Assembly: GCF_004210375.1 (NCBI RefSeq)
Contig: NC_134829.1
Span: 28,226,034-28,290,033 of the forward strand
DNA length: 64,000 nucleotides
Direction: 5' to 3'
Source: Tachypleus tridentatus
Taxonomy: Eukaryota > Arthropoda > Merostomata > Xiphosura > Limulidae
Of this stretch, positions 20,805 to 30,729 are shown in pieces; the stretch's first letter is position 1; each line of letters starts with the position of its first letter. The notes beneath the pieces are model-generated. The model did not search any database. It had not been told where the DNA came from and saw only the letters and a program-made list of their open reading frames with translations. Made by a program: the position numbers and the translations under genes.

Positions 20805-22268
20805 ATTGGCACGTCTGACTTGCTCGGTGGCTAGCTCCTAAACCCCTATCATCCCGATAACGCCATGTTTGCTTTTATATTTCTCTTCCTCGACTTGAGC
20901 CCCACGTAGTGATTGACAGCTTTGTGGTTTAGGTTTCGCTTAACTAACATAAAATGGTACATTTGCTTGTCACAAAATCATACCTAATACGTAACAGCAT
21001 TAATATGGAGTTGGTCACCCATTTGTTGCTATAACAACCTCCATTCTTTTGGGAAGGCTTTACACACGATTTTGGAACGTGACTGCGGGGATTCACTCCT
21101 TATCAGCCAAAAGAGCATTAGTGAGGCAGGGAAAGTAGGCCTGGCTCGCAGTCGGCTTTCTAATTCATCCCAAAAGTGTTCGATTGGGTTGAGGTCATGG
21201 CTTTATGCAGGCCAGTCAAGTTCTTCCACACCAACCTCACTAAACCATGTCTTTGTGGATCCCGAGGGCATTGTCATGCTGAAACAAAAAAGGGCCTTCC
21301 CAAAACTGTTGCCACAAAGTTTGAAGCAGATAATTCTCTAGAATGTCATTGTATGCTGTAGCATTAAGATTTTCCTTCACTGTAGCTAAAGAGCCTAATC
21401 CAAACCATGAAAACTAGACCCAGACCGTTATTTTTCCACAAAACTTTACAGTTGGCACTATACATTCAGGCAGGTAGTGTTCTCCTGGAATCCACCAAAC
21501 TCAGAGTCGTCCGTCAGACTGTCAGACAGTGAAGCGTGATTCATCACTTCAGAGAACGCGTTTCCACTGCTCCAGAGTCCAAATGGCTTTACACTACTCC
21601 AGCTGACGCTTGGTATTGCGGATGGTGATCTTAGTCTTGTGTGCGGCTGCTTGGCCATGGAAACCCATTTCATGAAGTTCCTGACGAAGAGTTCTTGTGC
21701 TGCCGTTGCTCCATAAAATAATTTGGAACTCGTTAGTGAATGTTGCAACTGTGAACAGACGATTTTTATGCGTTACGCGCTTCAGCACTCAGAGGTCCCG
21801 TTCTGTGAGCTTGTGTGGCCTACCGTTACGTGGCTGAGCTGTTGTTGTGGCTAGACATTTCCATTTCACAGTAACGGCACTTACAGTTGATCGGGGCAGC
21901 TTTATCAGGGCAAAAATTTGACGAACTGACTTGTTGGAAAGGTGGCATCCTATGACAGTGCCACGTTGAAAGTCACTGAGCTCTTCAGTACGACTCATTC
22001 TAATGCCAATGTTTGTTTTTAGAGATTGCATGGCTGTATGCTTTATTTTATGCACCTGTTAGTAATGGGTGTGGTTGAAATAGCCGAACCCACTAACTAG
22101 AAGAGGTGTACACATACTTTTGTTCATGTAATGTATTTAGTGAAGGTTAATGGGAAATTAACGGTTCGCGTGCCACGTTACAAAAGTACACGCTCCGCAT
22201 TTTGGAACAGAGGATGTGTTAAAAGAATTATGGTCAAACTGCACAGTTCAATTAGTGTAACCAACGGA

Positions 22269-22744
22269 TAACACTATGTAACAAAATTTTTACTTTTTCT
22301 TGTTCCTGGGCATAAAATGTCATTTCCCAATTGGTTATGCCTAAATTAAATGGAAAAGGCATATTTTGCTCTTTAAACTTTGCTTTTCTGACCTGGGAGC
22401 GTATAACGAAAACATGATGAGAGACTGTATTTGGGGGCTGATACTTGAAAGTGGTTTATATTACAGTCGCAAATCTCGAAAACCTACTCACTTCTAAACA
22501 TTTTTGTATAACTTTAATATAAATACATGTAAATCTTGATTCATATGTTGTTTTATTCAGACCTTATGTAAGTGAAAATGTGCAAATTTGCCCATCGAAA
22601 ATAGGTTAATTTCTAAATGTCATTATCCAGGTCACAAAATCAAAGTTTGAAGGGAATAATGGTCATTTTTTGTACTTTTACAACATGAGCAATTAAGAAA
22701 TAACACATACTATCCAGGAACAAAATTTGTGTTACGTAGTGTAA
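22269..22744. mobile_element. MITE-like element with about 35-bp terminal inverted repeats
   Basis: The left end TAACACTATGTAACA and further TTGTTCCTGG match the complement of the right end (TTACACTACGTAACACAAAT then TTGTTCCTGG). The 476-bp interior has no coding capacity and is AT-rich. The superfamily is unknown to me. A target duplication is not clear. Confidence 0.65.
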
Positions 22745-22904
22745 TTGGTGGGCGTTCTTGACTAGCTACCTTCATTCTGGTGTATCAGTTCAAATATGAG
22801 GACAGTAGAACTTGGGTAGCTTTGCGTGAACATCCGAAACAAACGAACAGAAGAAGACCAGAAAAAAAATGTGAATCGTACACTTTAATATACATAAAGT
22901 TATA

Positions 22905-23035
22905 TAGCTGGTAAGGTGTAAGTTTACTGACTTATAACGCTAAAATCCAGGGTTCGCTTCCCTTATAGTTTACAGAGTACAGATAGCCTGTTGTGTAGCT
23001 TTGATCAAAGTAAACAGAGAAACACTTATTTAAGA
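22905..23035 (+). mobile_element. tRNA-like SINE, type 2/3, degenerate
   Basis: The order TTATAACGCTAAAATCCAGG, GGTTCGCTTCCC and ACAGATAGCCTGTTGTGTAG matches the type-2 group. It is old and lacks a clear target duplication. Confidence 0.65.
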
Positions 23036-23225
23036 CTGTGCACATTTTAGTATAAAACATAGAGTGTTAGAGGTATAACCTTAACAATGTTATAATATAC
23101 GATATTCAGTGCACATTCTGAAAGATATGCATTTTGACTGTTCAATCATTTAGAAGAAAAGTTTTCTTAGGCATTAGAGTTGGGCAACTTGTTTATCCCG
23201 TAATTTGGATAAGTCAGAAAGAAAA

Positions 23226-23317
23226 TGGGGCCTAACACTGTCTAATGGTGAGGGGCGCTCGACTCGTAACCTGAAGGTTGCGAGTTCGAATCTCCATAAT
23301 CGAACATATTCCTAGAT
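23226..23317 (+). mobile_element. Type-1 SINE head fragment
   Basis: Only the tRNA-like head is present: GCGCTCGACTCGTAACCTGA and GCGAGTTCGAATCTCCAT (B box). The body is absent, so the copy is 3'-truncated. Confidence 0.75.
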
Positions 23318-24340
23318 CTTTATTATTTACATAAATACACACGTGTGCATGTGTGTGGTTTATACAGACGATTTGTTTTTGTTTGTTTTACTTTTGTGTA
23401 AAGCTTTTGGAGAGCTATGTGCGTTAGTTGTCTTATTTTTTCTAATTTTGAAGTGATAGACTGGAGTTAAATCAGCTATTCAACACTGTTCTCTTCTAAC
23501 TTTTGAAATACCAATGAAAAGCGACATTGATCGAATATTATAACGCCTTTACTGCTGAAAGGTCTGCGGTTTCAGTGACAGGATTCTAATTTATGATATT
23601 ACATATTGATAATCGAACCATCAGGCTAGCTAGGCTACAGATGATGAGGACATTCTATTAAAACGATTCATGCCAATCATGCATCTTAACAATTGTTCTA
23701 ATAGCATAGTTGCTACAGGAAAAGGCTTTGTCGTAAGATTTTCACGCTCAAAGCAACCATTTCTTTCTTGCACTGTTTTCATAATCTGTTTAGTGTTTTC
23801 TGAATGGCCATTTCAACTATTATTAAAAAATATTACCATTTTATAGGTGCTGCATCCAGTGACTTGAACGGTATGTTTACTTGTGTAATAGCACAGATAT
23901 TCGTTTTACTCTCCAGCTTCTTGGAGCGTGAGACAGTTTTTGGATATGTCATGGAAGTAGTTTGTGTATATGTGATTTTCCGGCATTGTTATCATTCTTG
24001 CTTATGCTGAATACTGGTTTTTGAAATGCGTGGATTTAATCCATAATCCTTTGTTTTCTAATATCATTTAAGAACAACGGCTATTACTCAGATATTTTGA
24101 ATCAGTGATTTGAACATATCCTTATAATCTGAGTGTCTTAGCATTTTAAGTCTGAGAATGCTGTAACATATCTTTTCGAAAAGCGATCAATTTTCTGTTG
24201 CATCACGCTACCTACGTATGATACGCTAAACAATATATTGCCACTAGTTTATATCGGCTGTGGTTCTTAAATGACGTGTTGATTTCCATATTTGATTTAA
24301 TATAACCCACTCAACCCTCTGTATTTTGTTTCTGAATAGC
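23318..24340. other. Intergenic spacer, nothing recognised
   Basis: No repeat or coding signal could be supported here. A plus-strand open frame at 23804-24010 lacks any recognisable feature. Confidence 0.4.
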
Positions 24341-24342
24341 AT

Positions 24343-24364
24343 ACACACACACACACACACACAT
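24343..24364. repeat. AC dinucleotide microsatellite
   Basis: About ten AC units sit directly upstream of the perfect hairpin at 24365-24406. Confidence 0.9.
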
Positions 24365-24406
24365 ATGTATTACCTCCACAATATGTGTATTGTGGAGGTA
24401 ATACAT
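24365..24406. other. Perfect 19-bp-arm hairpin with 4-nt loop
   Basis: Arms ATGTATTACCTCCACAATA (24365-24383) and its exact complement (24388-24406) flank TGTG. Such perfection in decayed surroundings implies recent origin, for instance a foldback or templated inversion. It is shorter than a typical microRNA precursor. Confidence 0.85.
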
Positions 24407-24754
24407 TTTTTGATAATAAAACATGTACTAAAGAAGAAATTATTTAATACGAACTCGGTTACAATGAAAATCCGCTTAAAACGAACAATACTACGAAGTT
24501 CTTTTGAAACTCCATTAACACCATTGTAAATAAATATGATTTAAACGAAGTCGCTTATTAAGAAACTCTGTTTTCAGTGAACTTATTTTTATAATAAAAC
24601 AATAGGCTTTTCACACGTAAAGTGAACATTTTTTTATAATACAAGCCGGGAAATAAAAAAAGGACCAACTAGTTAAATTAACTGCTACGCGTTGATATGA
24701 GACAACAGAAGACGTAATAATATGACGACCCAAACTGAAAACTTCCTTTTAGAA

Positions 24755-25030
24755 GGGCCCGGCATGGCCAGGTCGTTAAGGCACTCGACTCGTAATCCAT
24801 GGATCGCGGGTTCGAATCCCTGTCACACCAAACATGCTCGCCCTTTCAGCCGTGGGGACGTTATAATGTGACGGTCAATCTCATTATTCGTTGATAAAAG
24901 AGTAGTCCAAGAGTTGGCGGTGGGTGGTGATGACTAGCTGCCTCCCTTCTAGTCTTATACTGCTAAATTAGGAACGGCTAGCGCAGATAGCCCTCTAGTA
25001 GTTTTGCGTGAACTTCAAAACAAACCAAAC
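24755..25030 (+). mobile_element. Full-length type-1 SINE, perfect 10-bp target-site duplication
   Basis: The head GGCATGGCCAGGTCG...GGCACTCGACTCGTAATCC has a tRNA-Thr(CGT)-like anticodon loop, and the B box is GGGTTCGAATCCC. The body is complete and ends CAAAACAAACCAAAC. CCTTTTAGAA flanks it at 24745-24754 and 25031-25040. This is one of the best copies to represent the family. Confidence 0.95.
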
Positions 25031-25149
25031 CCTTTTAGAAACTATTGTTTTAACGATGAACTTTATGCAGGTTTATTGTGGAAAGTTATTGCAAAATTAC
25101 TCCCGCATATTCGTAAATAAGGTATGAAATTGTGTTGTTACGATTTTAG

Positions 25150-26700
25150 ATACATTGAAGAAGTTTCGTCATTTCCAAAATGTCAACAGTCCTACTAAGC
25201 GGCGTACTCTGTCATTGGACTATAAAGTCCAAATAATCAAAACTGTCGAGTTCAGTATTCACCATAGCTACATCTTCAGAAAATTCGCCTTGAAACCTAG
25301 TACACTGTCTGCAATTGTGACAACAAAAACCGTCTAATATTATGAGAATAATAAAAAAAAACCAAACCGCGAACGTTTTTGGTTCTCAACAGTGGACCAT
25401 GTTTAAGAAAAGCATTGTTAAAATTGTTTACCAACACAAATTTTATGAATATTCCGATCACCGGGCCTGTTCTAAAAATAAAAATCGGAGAATTGGAACA
25501 CAAAGCGAATTATCCCGAATTTAAAGCCAGCAATTGTTGGTTGGAATGATTCAAGTCTTGAAACAGCGCCATCTTTAAATTGGTGCGTAGCGAGGTTACT
25601 GCTGCCAGCAGTGAGATGGTTGATGACTGGGCGTCAACGTCATTACCCTCGCTAGTCGGAGGCTATGCTCCAAGAGATGCTGATAATACTTGGGTTATTT
25701 TTCATTTGATGTCTGATAAGACCTTAATATTGAATAGGAAGTCTGTTCCGGAGGCTAGAAAAGCAAAGAAAAAATACCTATGACGTTGTGTGCATATTTA
25801 GATGGACCAGAAAAGCCGATATCATTCGTCATAGGGAAATCACTGTGTTTGAAGAATCTGAACTCTATAACCATCAATTATTAGGCAAACACAAAAGCAT
25901 GGATGGATGACAGTTTAATCAATGATTGGATACACAAATAATATAAGAAGTTCGAACATAAGAAAAGTTTTAATGTTCGTCAATAACTGCCTAGCTTAAA
26001 CAACCATAAACAACCTCAAGTTGATAAAACTCGTGTTTCTTCCATCACATACAATATCAAAACTGCTGCCAATTGATCAGGGTGTGATAAAAAAAGTCAA
26101 GAGCTTCTACCGAAAACGAGTTGTACAGAAAATACTGTTGTCTCTTTATTCTAGAGAACTTCTGCTAACAATTGATATGTTGTATTCGTCATGGCAGAAA
26201 GTTATGTAGTAAACCATTGTCAGCTACTCCTGTAAAGCGTCGTTTGCCCATACGCAAAATACCAATAGCATGAAAGGAGAGGCCGATGCCAGTGATGAAA
26301 AAATAACTCCAGTTAATCATCTGATGAAATCCCTGATGATTAAGTCGGCTGTCTAATGAAAAGCCTGTCTCGAGTTGACGAAAATGTCATTTTTGGACCT
26401 TGTGGATACAGACGATAAAACTGTAGTTTGCGAGTCATTATCCAATGATGACATTACTGCTTTCGTAATGGAATAACAAAACGACAAGCCAGATGAAGAC
26501 TTTCTACTATTCCCAGTCATTACCGAAGAAATGCCTTCAATATCACAAGGCCTGCCTATCAAGCTGCGTAGTTACCTCCAATCTCGTGAAAATGTTGAAA
26601 CAACCATTCTAATGCAACTTTCGCAAATTCAAGACGTGTTGTCTTCTGCACTTTATTTTGGCCACAATCAAACCGAGATTACGGACTTCATTAAGTAAAA
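25150..26700 (+). mobile_element. Decayed Tigger/pogo (Jerky-type) transposase
   Basis: The remnant reads, with stops and frameshifts, through an N-terminal HTH region (TKRRTLSLDYKVQIIK and FALKPSTLSAIV). It continues through FGSQQWTMFKK and a central part with MDGxEK-like RWTRKAD. Next comes the DDE_1 catalytic end, KLVFLPSHTISKLLPIDQGV followed by IKKVKSFYRKRVVQKIL, and an acidic C-terminal region. The motif PxxTSxLxPxDQGVI is diagnostic. Many frame breaks show it is dead. No terminal repeats were recognised. Confidence 0.85.
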
Positions 26701-26829
26701 TTTTGCTTTTTCAAGTACAGTGACATAATTTTGTTTTGATGCGTTGATGATGTAAATAATGTTCCTTAGTTAGAAAAAATCATGAAAGCTTAACTTGTTT
26801 GATACACGTATTTTTCCGTAATGTTTGGT

Positions 26830-27042
26830 GTGTTTGTTTGTTTTTGAATTTCGCGCAAAGTTACACGAGGGCTGTTTGAGCTAACTGTCCCTAATTTAGT
26901 AGTGCAAGACTAGAGGTAAGGAAGCTAGTCATCACCTCCCACTACCAACATTTGGGGTACTCTTTTACCAACAAATAATGGGTTTGGCCGTCATTTTATA
27001 ACGCCCCCACGGATGAAAAGGCGAGCATGTTTGGTGTGTGCA
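26830..27042 (-). mobile_element. Type-1 SINE, head missing
   Basis: The body runs in reverse from GAATTTCGCGCAAAGTTACA to GGCGAGCATGTTTGGTGTG. The tRNA-like head is absent. Confidence 0.88.
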
Positions 27043-27301
27043 AAAATAAACACTGCATGTTATGGAAGCCATACTTATTTTTGTGAAAGCGTCATCTAGT
27101 GGAAAAATTAGTGAAAACAAAAGTTTGTTATAACAAATACATTTGCAGGGTCCATTGACTTTTGTTATGGCAAGATTTGACTGTAATTGTAATAAAGATT
27201 GTATATTCTCTGTGCATTTTAGTGGACGTGACCTGAGAATAAAATAACTGCTTTTTCCTAAGAATTTGAGCTAGGCAAGGATACATTTCTTCTTTCATAC
27301 C

Positions 27302-27570
27302 TAGGGCCTGGCATGGCCAGGTGGGTAAGACACTCAACTTGTAATCCGAGCGTCGCCTTCTCGAATCCCCGTCATACCAAACATGCTCGCCCTTTCAGCC
27401 GTGAGGGCGTTACAATGTGACGGTCAGTCCCACTATTCGTTGGCAAAAGAGTAGCCCAAGAGTTGGCGGTGGGTGGTGGTAACTAGCTGCCTTCCCTCTA
27501 GTCTTACACTGCTAAACTAGAGACAACTAGCACAGATAGCCCTCGTGTAGTTCTGTGCGAAATTAAAAAA
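27302..27570 (+). mobile_element. Type-1 SINE, near full length
   Basis: Head GGCCTGGCATGGCCAGGTGG, then a mutated B box (TTCTCGAATCCCC), a full body and an A-rich end. Confidence 0.9.
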
Positions 27571-28214
27571 AAAACAGACCGTGTAAAAGGAGGAAGAGTT
27601 GTGCGACAGGCAACGTCAATAAAATGCTAACGAACGAACACTGTCAGTAATTAATGACCTTTAGAACTAAAGAACTCTGCTTTAGAACAAAGGACAAAGT
27701 AAAATATCGATTAGAATTCATATATACTTAATACATTTTATTAAGCGTTTTTGTTTAGACCTGCTTTGTAAAAATAAAAATAAGTCATCTGTTGTTTGAA
27801 GTCCATGTCAATGTCGTAATATTATCAATTTCTTTATAATACTACGATGGGATTCTGAACTAGTAACATAACAGGGTCGTAGGAATTGTTTGCGGGGGGT
27901 AAGGAGCACATGCCCCCAATAATTTCTAAACAATAGACTGTGTAAAACATAAAATTAAACATTATAATTACTGTGTCGGTATTTTAAAGTCAAAGAGATA
28001 ATATAACACATTTCTCAATTAAACGCTACAACTGTCATATCATTAAAAGTCCTTTGTCTGAGATGTCTGAATTGCATTTGGCCTTTTCATTCAGAATCAT
28101 CTTACGTGCTTTTCCTTAGTAAATCTTTTCAATGTAATAAGTGTAGTACATGATGTTGAGATGTCATTATCATCACGTGACCACTGGCTTTGATTTCATC
28201 TTTAGTTTTATTTG

Positions 28215-28310
28215 ATTGCTTGTTTGCAGTTAAGCAAAAAGCTACACAGTGGTATATCTGTTTTCTGCCAACCATGTATACCAAAATAGGTTTCTAAGTC
28301 TTGTTTGTTT
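28215..28310 (-). mobile_element. tRNA-like SINE, type 2, degenerate
   Basis: In reverse orientation: AAAAAGCTACACAGTGGTAT, ATCTGTTTTCTGCCAACCAT and GTATACCAAAATAGG match the type-2 tail and B-box order. Confidence 0.55.
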
Positions 28311-28805
28311 GAAATATTATTAACCTGCGTGTAATTTCTAAAAACATGAACATTACATTAAATACAACTTCTATGGGCTTTCTCAATTTATTTATGCTAA
28401 AATATACATTCGCAGTTCATTTAAAACCGCATGGTTATCACTTTGTGACTACGTATTCAGACGTTTCTACATATTCAGCTAAGTTTGACTTCATTACAAC
28501 TTTACATTTACTTTATTTTGTAATTATTCATCCTTAGTTCGTCTTTAAACACACTTTTAACCTATTTGTTTCTTTACTATGGGCGTTATTATTCTTTTTT
28601 GTGAGTTTTTATTTTAACTTGTAAAATTGTGTCATACACTGAAAGATCATAATTGTTTTACACTCTGTACACTGTTATAAATATCATTATTTTACTTTAT
28701 CTTCCACTTCACATGTAGTTTTACTAAGTAACGTTACGTACTTGTAGTTTTACTAAATAAACTTACATAAGTTTATTTATCTGTCTGTGTAAAGTAGTTT
28801 TAGAT

Positions 28806-29040
28806 AGGCCAGGATTTGTCGATCCTCCTTTCACACCAAACACGCTCGTCCTTTCAGCCTTGGGGGCGTTATAATGTTACGCTCAATCCCACTAGTATTT
28901 GGTAAAAGAGTAGCCCAAGAGTTGGCAGTGGGTGATGATGACTAGCTGCCTTTCCTCTAGTCTTACACTGCTAATTTAGGGACGCTAGCGCAGACAGCTC
29001 TCGTGTAGCTTTGCGCGAAATTCATTTCAAAACAAACCAA
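28806..29040 (+). mobile_element. Type-1 SINE, head degenerate
   Basis: The body from CACACCAAACACGCTCGTCC to TTTGCGCGAAATTCATTTCA is well preserved. The tRNA-like head is mostly lost. Confidence 0.88.
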
Positions 29041-29223
29041 ACAGTTTTTCGATCTAACAAATAATGCCTGGTTGTGTTATGTATTTTTGGAAGAATTGTC
29101 ATTTGAAAAATTGCAAAACAAACAACAAACCTACTCAGACGTTATCAGTAAAATGTATTCTAATGCTATGTTGTTTTTTTTAGCAAATTCAGATAATGGT
29201 ATTTTAAAACAATCAGTTAATAT

Positions 29224-29246
29224 GTATATATATATATATATATATA
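29224..29246. repeat. TA microsatellite
   Basis: A run of about eleven TA units. Similar runs lie at 30390-30405, 30444-30470, 31970-31995, 40962-40990 and 41590-41610. Confidence 0.9.
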
Positions 29247-29249
29247 CAT

Positions 29250-29355
29250 GTCCTTTAAGTCTATGGATTTACAACCCTAAAATCAGGGGTTCAATTCCCC
29301 TAGGTGGACTCAGCAGATAGCCCGATGGTGCTTTGCTATAAGAAAAACACACACA
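29250..29355 (+). mobile_element. tRNA-like SINE, type 3
   Basis: The sequence has GGATTTACAACCCTAAAATC, then GGGGTTCAATTCCCCTAGGT (B box) and AGCAGATAGCCCGATG. It ends AAGAAAAACACACACAC. Other copies are at 56540-56660 and 60725-60845 in reverse. Confidence 0.75.
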
Positions 29356-30254
29356 CATATTCTAAGTATTTAAATATATTTGTATATTATGTTAATTACC
29401 TAAATGAATTGTTTTTGTTAATAGACAAAGTATAACATACGTGTGCTATCTTCTTAGTTGCATTTAAATATGGTATTATGAGTATAATCAATTATGCTGT
29501 GATAACATAACCAGAGAAAATAATAATGTTGTGAATTAGAAATTGTTTTGTTCGCCCCTAAAACAAAAATACTCCTACGGCCCTACATAAACAATTAAAA
29601 GTTTTTTGTTTTTTCAAAAAAAATCAAATACGTGATGAATATCGCTATATTTGCATTGTCATGTCTGTTAAGTTTTTTCGCTGTTCAATACAGTTCTAAC
29701 TAAGTAGGCCACTTGAACTGATGGCATGTAATTGTGTTTAATCGCTATAAAAAATTAAAAGATAAAACATTTCTTTGGTTACCAAATGTTCTGAAATTAC
29801 TCAGCCTTAAGTATAACCCCAGTGGATTTTTTGTCTTTCAGTCTAAATAACAGTGAATTTCACAACAACAATTGGAATGTTGGTTTAAATTACACATTTT
29901 TCTCCCGTGTAAAATATGTAAGGAACGTGGAACATCTTAACGAAACAGTGTCGTTGTTTCAACTACTAACTTACTTACATAGTCTTCCAATTTTCTTCAG
30001 GATAAAACAATTCAAAGAACTTAAAAACTGATTCCATTATTAGCATAATTTTTGAAATTTTTTTGTGTTTAGAAGATATTTTTCTTTGGTCAGTTACTAC
30101 CGTACGGGATTGAGATAGTTGGTATTGACTAAATTTTTACAGTGTAGTTAAACGTATTTCTATAGGTTGAATTGTATAGCACATCACGCTTTGAATGGTA
30201 CCAAATGAAGAATGTGCAAAAAGTGAAATATGAAAAGATTTTGAAGCTCCACTT

Positions 30255-30355
30255 TAAGTATAGGTTTATTTGTTACTGTTAGACACAAACATACGCAATA
30301 AATTATCTTAATACCAGGTTTTTAACGTTATAAGCCTTCAGTCTTATCGCTGGAG
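30255..30355 (-). mobile_element. tRNA-like SINE, type 2, degenerate
   Basis: The reverse-orientation remnant runs from GTTAGACACAAACATACGC to AACGTTATAAGCCTTCAGTC and CGCTGGAGGG. Confidence 0.5.
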
Positions 30356-30537
30356 GGCTCCAACTGTAGAAAACTGTGTAATGATGGTTAATATATATAT
30401 ATACATAGAACTAGTTAGTGATTACATGCATTCGTAGTAGTAGTATATATATATATATATACACATATATATACCTAACAGAGTCAAGACGTCTAGAAAA
30501 TTGCTATTTCTAAAAAAGTAGAGATGAACTCATCAAG

Positions 30538-30729
30538 TAAGGTGGTTGGGAGTGCTTGATTCATAATATGAGGGCCGAATCCTCGTCCCAGTAAATATGC
30601 TCGTTCTTTCGGCTATGGGGGAGCTATAATGTGATGGTGAATCCAACTATTCGTTGATAAAAGAGTAGCCCAAGAGTTGGCAGTGAGTGGTGATGGCTAG
30701 TTACCTTCCCTCTAGTCTTTCACTGCTAT
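30538..30729 (+). mobile_element. Type-1 SINE, 3'-truncated and diverged
   Basis: The head (GGTGGTTGGGAGTGCTTGAT) and body up to CCCTCTAGTCTTTCACTGCT are visible, then similarity stops. Confidence 0.8.

Larger units (their letters stand above)
17215..20996. mobile_element. 3.78-kb insertion into the Tc1 element, 5-bp duplication GCATT, TG...CA ends
   Basis: The Tc1 sequence stops at GGCATT (17209-17214) and resumes at GCATTAATATGG (20997). GCATT is present on both sides, so the intervening DNA inserted with a 5-bp duplication. It begins TGTTCG and ends GTAACA, with only weak inverted similarity (TGTTCGTAATATG against TGTTACGTATTAG). I found no long direct repeats at the ends, so it is not a plain LTR element. 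It carries the 51-bp minisatellite and the gag-like ORF. Its class is unresolved. Confidence 0.75.
17128..22135 (-). mobile_element. Tc1-like DNA transposon, inactivated and split by a nested insertion
   Basis: The terminal inverted repeats start with TA: TACACTGCATGGCCACAAAT at 17128 and, on the minus strand, TACATTACATGAACAAAAGT from 22135. Joined across the insertion, the element is about 1.2 kb, the usual Tc1 size. The minus-strand transposase remnant (about 22050 to 21240) starts with SRTEELSDFQRGTVIGCHLS, the helix-turn-helix N-terminus. It continues through RNGRPHKLTERD into the catalytic region with SDESRFTV and SDGR. Several tryptophan codons have become TGA and frames shift near 21790, so it cannot encode active enzyme. 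The second part is interrupted at 17215-20996. Confidence 0.9.
27873..29584. mobile_element. Candidate TIR transposon (hAT-like?), with nested SINEs
   Basis: AGGGTCGTAGGAATTGTTTG at 27873 is imperfectly inverted at the right end (complement AGGGCCGTAGGAGTATTTTT from 29584). ACATAA occurs just outside both ends. The interior is AT-rich, non-coding and broken by SINEs. The GGGGGG run near the left tip recalls other non-autonomous hAT ends, but I cannot prove the class. Confidence 0.4.

Noticed and set aside
17215-20996. A standard LTR retrotransposon
   Set aside because: TG...CA ends and a 5-bp duplication fit, but no matching direct repeats were seen at the two ends.
24365-24406. A microRNA precursor
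   Set aside because: At 42 nt with a 4-nt loop and perfect pairing it is too short and too perfect for a typical animal precursor.
24755-24835. A tRNA-Thr(CGT) gene
   Set aside because: The tRNA-like head is continuous with the SINE body and recurs with it across the window; mutated stems make a working tRNA unlikely.
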